This document shows positions 60,906-64,000 of a stretch of DNA of 64,000 bases, piece after piece (position 1 is the first letter of the stretch; the number at the start of each line of letters is the position of its first letter). Position numbers and translations under genes: made by a program. The stretch covers positions 1 through 64,000 of the forward strand of contig CALARE010000009.1 of assembly GCA_937888725.1 (NCBI GenBank), written 5' to 3'. Under the pieces are notes generated by a model, which was given only the letters and a program-made list of their open reading frames with translations, did no database searches and was not told the DNA's origin. The DNA comes from an uncultured Alphaproteobacteria bacterium (GTDB lineage: Bacteria; Pseudomonadota; Alphaproteobacteria; CAAHEQ01; UBA3637).

Positions 60906-62033
60906 ATGAAAAAAGATATTTATTTCCCAAATTACGACCATAGCATTCTTGCCCTATCAAATGCCTTATTAAAAAAATATGGTCTTGCCCCTTACCACAC
61001 CCCATTGAAATGTATTGAACAAAAGCTTCAACAATACAACAACATTGTACTCATGATTTTTGACGGCATGGGGATGAATATTTTAAATCAGCATTTAAAA
61101 AAAGAGGATTTTTTAAGACAACATCTTTTTCAAGAGCTTTCTTCTGTTTATCCGACAACAACAGCCACAGCAACAACCTCTATTCATTCAGGACTTTCTC
61201 CGCTTGAACATGGTTGGCTTGGATGGATGCAATATTTTAAGGAATATGATAAGGTTATTGAATTGTTCCGCAACACTGATTTTTACACAGGCGAAAAGGT
61301 TGTTGATGGTGTGCCAATTGGTTTTGATGTTTTAGCTTATGAGGAAATTTACACAAAAATTACACATCAAAATCCTGATGTTCACTTTACAAAAATTTTC
61401 CCTGACTGGGCTGAAAATGGAGTTTCTTCTCTTTCTCAGATGAATGAACGAATTATAAACGCTTTAAATTCACATAAGAAAAATCTAATTCTTTCTTATT
61501 GGACAGAACCAGACCACAGTATTCATCGCCATGGGGAAAAAAGCCTTATTGCCCATCAATTGATGCAAGAAATCAACAATAGTGTTGAAAATCTTTTTAA
61601 TCACCTCAGAAATGATACCCTTATTCTTATAACAGCAGACCATGGGATTGTTGATGCTGATGAAATTTTTCTCAACGACATTGAAGGGTTTTCTGACTGC
61701 TTTAAAAATCCGCCATCAATGGAGGTTCGCCTTGTTTCATTCTTTATTAAAGAAGATAAAAAAGAACAGTTTTTATCCCTTTTTAATAAATATTTTAAAG
61801 ATGACTTTTTGCTCTACACGCATGATGAATATATCAATTCTGGACTTTTAGGCGAAGGAACGCCACACACAAAAGTTAATGATTTTGTGGGGGATTATGT
61901 TGCCATATCGCACGGGAAAAGAGCTCTTTGCTATTATACTGAAAAAGACAAAGCCATTTCCTTAACGGCTGATCATGCTGGCATTACAAAAGATGAAATT
62001 CTCGTCCCGCTTATTATTTTAGAAAAGGAATAA
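60906..62033 (+). CDS. Alkaline phosphatase superfamily phosphodiesterase
   Basis: This 375-residue protein has the metal and nucleophile motifs of the type I phosphodiesterase/nucleotide pyrophosphatase group: MIFDGMG (Asp 53), SVYPTTTATATTSI (Thr nucleophile near 84-85), YWTEPDHSIHRHG, LITADHG and, near the end, TADHAGITKDE. It hydrolyses phosphodiester or phosphate bonds with two zinc-type metals. There is no signal peptide, so it is probably cytoplasmic, or the substrate comes in through the MFS transporter encoded one base downstream. It heads the operon with MFS and S41 genes. Confidence 0.82.
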   Translation: MKKDIYFPNYDHSILALSNALLKKYGLAPYHTPLKCIEQKLQQYNNIVLMIFDGMGMNILNQHLKKEDFLRQHLFQELSSVYPTTTATATTSIHSGLSPLEHGWLGWMQYFKEYDKVIELFRNTDFYTGEKVVDGVPIGFDVLAYEEIYTKITHQNPDVHFTKIFPDWAENGVSSLSQMNERIINALNSHKKNLILSYWTEPDHSIHRHGEKSLIAHQLMQEINNSVENLFNHLRNDTLILITADHGIVDADEIFLNDIEGFSDCFKNPPSMEVRLVSFFIKEDKKEQFLSLFNKYFKDDFLLYTHDEYINSGLLGEGTPHTKVNDFVGDYVAISHGKRALCYYTEKDKAISLTADHAGITKDEILVPLIILEKE

Positions 62034-62034
62034 C

Positions 62035-63240
62035 ATGACAATTCCATATAAAATTGCCCCACGTCTTGTATATGTGGTTAATGCGTTACAAAATATGTTA
62101 TTCCCCATCCCCATTTTAATGCTTTTTTATGGGTTTAAAGGGGTTGGAATTGGGGACTTTTACCTCATTCAATCAATTGCTCTTGCAATGGTGTTTCTGC
62201 TTGAAATTCCAACGGGATATGTTGCTGATTTATTCTCTCGTAAATTAACGCTTATTATTGGCTTGATGGGGTGGATTCTTGGTTATTTTTGTTGGATATT
62301 TGGCACTGGTTTTACCTTTATTTTATTAGGGGAACTCATTTTTTCAATTGGGATAAGCTTTATTTCTGGCACATTAGATGCTTATTTATATGACCTATTA
62401 AAACAGAATAAAAAACAACACCTCTATCATAAAAAACTTTCAAAAATGACAACATTTGGAAATATTGGGCTTTTTGTTGCAACATTGACAGGATCATTTT
62501 TCTATGAATTTTTAAGTCCAGTTGCACCAGCTGTTTTATCAACCATTGCCCTTTGTTTTGCCATCATCATAATGATGATTTTGCCCGATGTAAAAGAAAG
62601 CCGTCGGAAAGTTCAAAAAAATAAAAGCAAGTGGCGTGATATTTTGGATATCTCAAAATCAGCTATTCAAAATAAACATATCAAATGGCTGATGATTTTT
62701 CCCGCTTTTTATGGTGCTTTAACCCTCACCTTGATGTGGGGACTTCAAAGCGTTATGATTGCGACAAATATCCCCGTTTATTTGTTCAGTTTTGTGGTGG
62801 GTGCAAATGCCTTTGGACGAATTTTATGGTCCCTATCTGCGGGGAAAATTTTAGATACAGTCGGACTAAATAAGGCCATTTTTATCTTATGTTCTTTGCT
62901 AAGCATCAGCTTAATTGCAGCTATTTTATCAACAAGCGTACCGCCTGTGTTTGTTTATTTCTGCCTATTTTTAATGATTATTTCTGCAGGGTCAAGAGTG
63001 CTTTTAAGTATTGTATCAACAACACTTATCAACCACCAAATCCAATCGGATGAAAGAGCAACGGTGTTATCTGTTAAAAATATGGTAGACAAAATTGCCT
63101 CTTGCTTTGCCATGTTGATGCTCAAACCCTTATTTGACCATTTTTCAACCGCTCAAACATTTTTAATAATCAGCGTACTGATTGTCCCGATTTTAATCAG
63201 TGCATATAACCTATTTAAATTAAATATTTCGCAAAAATAA
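62035..63240 (+). CDS. MFS transporter
   Basis: This 401-residue integral membrane protein has about 12 hydrophobic helices. The loop after helix 2 reads TGYVADLFSRKLTLIIG, the major-facilitator signature G-x3-D-x-x-x-R-K. It carries a small solute with or against protons; the substrate is unknown. The start lies one base after the stop of the phosphodiesterase gene and the S41 protease gene follows 12 bases later, so a three-gene operon is likely. A phosphate-containing small molecule handled by the phosphodiesterase is a possible cargo. Confidence 0.85.
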   Translation: MTIPYKIAPRLVYVVNALQNMLFPIPILMLFYGFKGVGIGDFYLIQSIALAMVFLLEIPTGYVADLFSRKLTLIIGLMGWILGYFCWIFGTGFTFILLGELIFSIGISFISGTLDAYLYDLLKQNKKQHLYHKKLSKMTTFGNIGLFVATLTGSFFYEFLSPVAPAVLSTIALCFAIIIMMILPDVKESRRKVQKNKSKWRDILDISKSAIQNKHIKWLMIFPAFYGALTLTLMWGLQSVMIATNIPVYLFSFVVGANAFGRILWSLSAGKILDTVGLNKAIFILCSLLSISLIAAILSTSVPPVFVYFCLFLMIISAGSRVLLSIVSTTLINHQIQSDERATVLSVKNMVDKIASCFAMLMLKPLFDHFSTAQTFLIISVLIVPILISAYNLFKLNISQK

Positions 63241-63252
63241 AAGGATGAATTT

Positions 63253-64000
63253 ATGAATAAAAGCCTTATTGAACAATATGTAGAGTTGATTATAAACAAC
63301 CTTCCTAAATTCAATTACAAAAAAGGTGCGTTTCAAAGGGAAAAACTTTCCTTTAAGAAAGAGGCGTTCAAAATTGATGCCACCCTTTCAAATGAAGAAC
63401 AATTAACAGAACTTGGCAAGATTATTGAAAAACATATCCCCGATAACCATATTAATATCATCACAAAAGAAGGGGCAAAAGTGAACAGGGATATCCCCCT
63501 TTATCAAAACAATATTGCCTATCAACCAAACGAGATGTTAACCAGGTTTAAAATATCTAATAAAGACGGGATAAATGGCTGTTTTTATCTTGGGACAAAA
63601 AAAATAGCTGGGAAAAATGTGGGCGTTGTGAGTATACCATCCTTTTTCCACAACGGCACACAAGAGCAAGATGACAATCAACAAAAATTTATTGATGCTT
63701 TTTTCAAAATGAAAAAAGAGCAAAAATGGACGGACATTATTTTTGATTTTCGAGGGAATTATGGTGGAGATGCGACCATTATCAAAGAAATTGCCGAACG
63801 TTTATCAGGGAAAGAGGTTTTTTATAGCAACACAACAAAAGTTATCACCCCCTACCCCCTTTATCAAGAGCATAAAAAAGCTTTTGCTGAAAAAGAACAT
63901 ACAATTGATATGCCTTCTTTTACAAAAAAACAACAAGAAGGCGATGCTTTTAATGGTGAGATTTATATTTTGCAAGATAGATGCAATGCCTCCAGTGCGG
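63253..64000 (+). CDS. S41 family peptidase (cut by the window end)
   Basis: The frame stays open from the ATG at 63253, after AAGGATGAA, to the window edge. The protein begins MNKSLIEQYVELIINNLPKF and is more than 249 residues. It has IIFDFRGNYGGDATIIKEIAERLSGK and IYILQDRCNASSA at the cut end. These are the C-terminal processing-protease (tail-specific) motifs, the latter leading into the catalytic Ser. No signal peptide is seen. It is the third gene of the operon with the phosphodiesterase and MFS genes. Confidence 0.8.
   Translation, partial: MNKSLIEQYVELIINNLPKFNYKKGAFQREKLSFKKEAFKIDATLSNEEQLTELGKIIEKHIPDNHINIITKEGAKVNRDIPLYQNNIAYQPNEMLTRFKISNKDGINGCFYLGTKKIAGKNVGVVSIPSFFHNGTQEQDDNQQKFIDAFFKMKKEQKWTDIIFDFRGNYGGDATIIKEIAERLSGKEVFYSNTTKVITPYPLYQEHKKAFAEKEHTIDMPSFTKKQQEGDAFNGEIYILQDRCNASSA

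Noticed and set aside
28771..64000. Distal copy of the tRNA-Pro 21-bp end closing the defence island
   Set aside because: I looked for the CTACTCCGACCA core through the rest of the window and did not see it, so the right border of any integrated island stays undefined.

Overview
The window is an AT-rich bacterial chromosome segment. The best guess is a host- or gut-associated alphaproteobacterium. Support for this comes from the small ankyrin-repeat proteins, a short ValRS without the C-terminal coiled coil, a YadA-type trimeric adhesin, an ArgA-type GNAT acetyltransferase, a periplasmic endonuclease I and a decayed Rz/Rz1 pair. The taxonomic call is inference. Promoters are unusually easy to read: many are TTGACA or TTGNNN, 16-18 bp, then TATAAT-like. 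They corrected several start codons.

Region 1 (1-5.7 kb) is an accessory block of ankyrin and orphan proteins that look like candidate secreted or host-directed factors. Three proteins share a C-terminal tail of about 25-35 residues, and three share a short amphipathic segment. One two-gene unit has a second, decayed copy. The block ends with an HExxH metalloprotease-like gene and a tRNA-Thr whose 3' end and terminator are duplicated.

Region 2 (6-28.6 kb) is mostly housekeeping and envelope genes: a Cys/His hydrolase-like protein, an AlkD-like glycosylase, a GT8 enzyme, valS beside a divergent tRNA-Val, a phosphatase, a large ankyrin protein, a second Cys/His protein, bcp, and a degenerate Fic/MerR-type regulator with palindromic sites at its promoter. 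These are followed by an operon of an OmpA-like lipoprotein, a small exported protein and a trimeric autotransporter, then CoA-disulfide reductase, a GT2 enzyme, a lipoprotein, a P-loop kinase, an RNase J-like nuclease, tyrS and tRNA-Pro.

Region 3 (28.6-47.5 kb) is a defence island downstream of tRNA-Pro(GGG), whose 3' end is duplicated. It holds a two-gene Druantia type III-like system (druH, druE). It also holds a Type III restriction-modification locus (mod, an inserted membrane-protein gene, res) followed by an SNF2-type helicase. A near-identical 20-bp direct repeat flanks the druHE pair.

Region 4 (47.5-57.7 kb) is a very AT-rich biosynthetic block. It has two radical SAM/SPASM proteins, a hexapeptide acetyltransferase, a double-domain glycosyltransferase, a GT-A-like enzyme, a GT4 enzyme, a class I methyltransferase, an S-adenosylhomocysteinase-like protein and an ABC-F ATPase. 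The product is unknown; a decorated glycan or small molecule with ABC-F protection is one hypothesis.

Region 5 (57.7-64 kb) starts with remnants of an overlapping Rz/Rz1 spanin pair. It continues with a GNAT acetyltransferase, endonuclease I, a glycosyltransferase, and an operon of a phosphodiesterase, an MFS transporter and an S41 protease that is cut by the window end.
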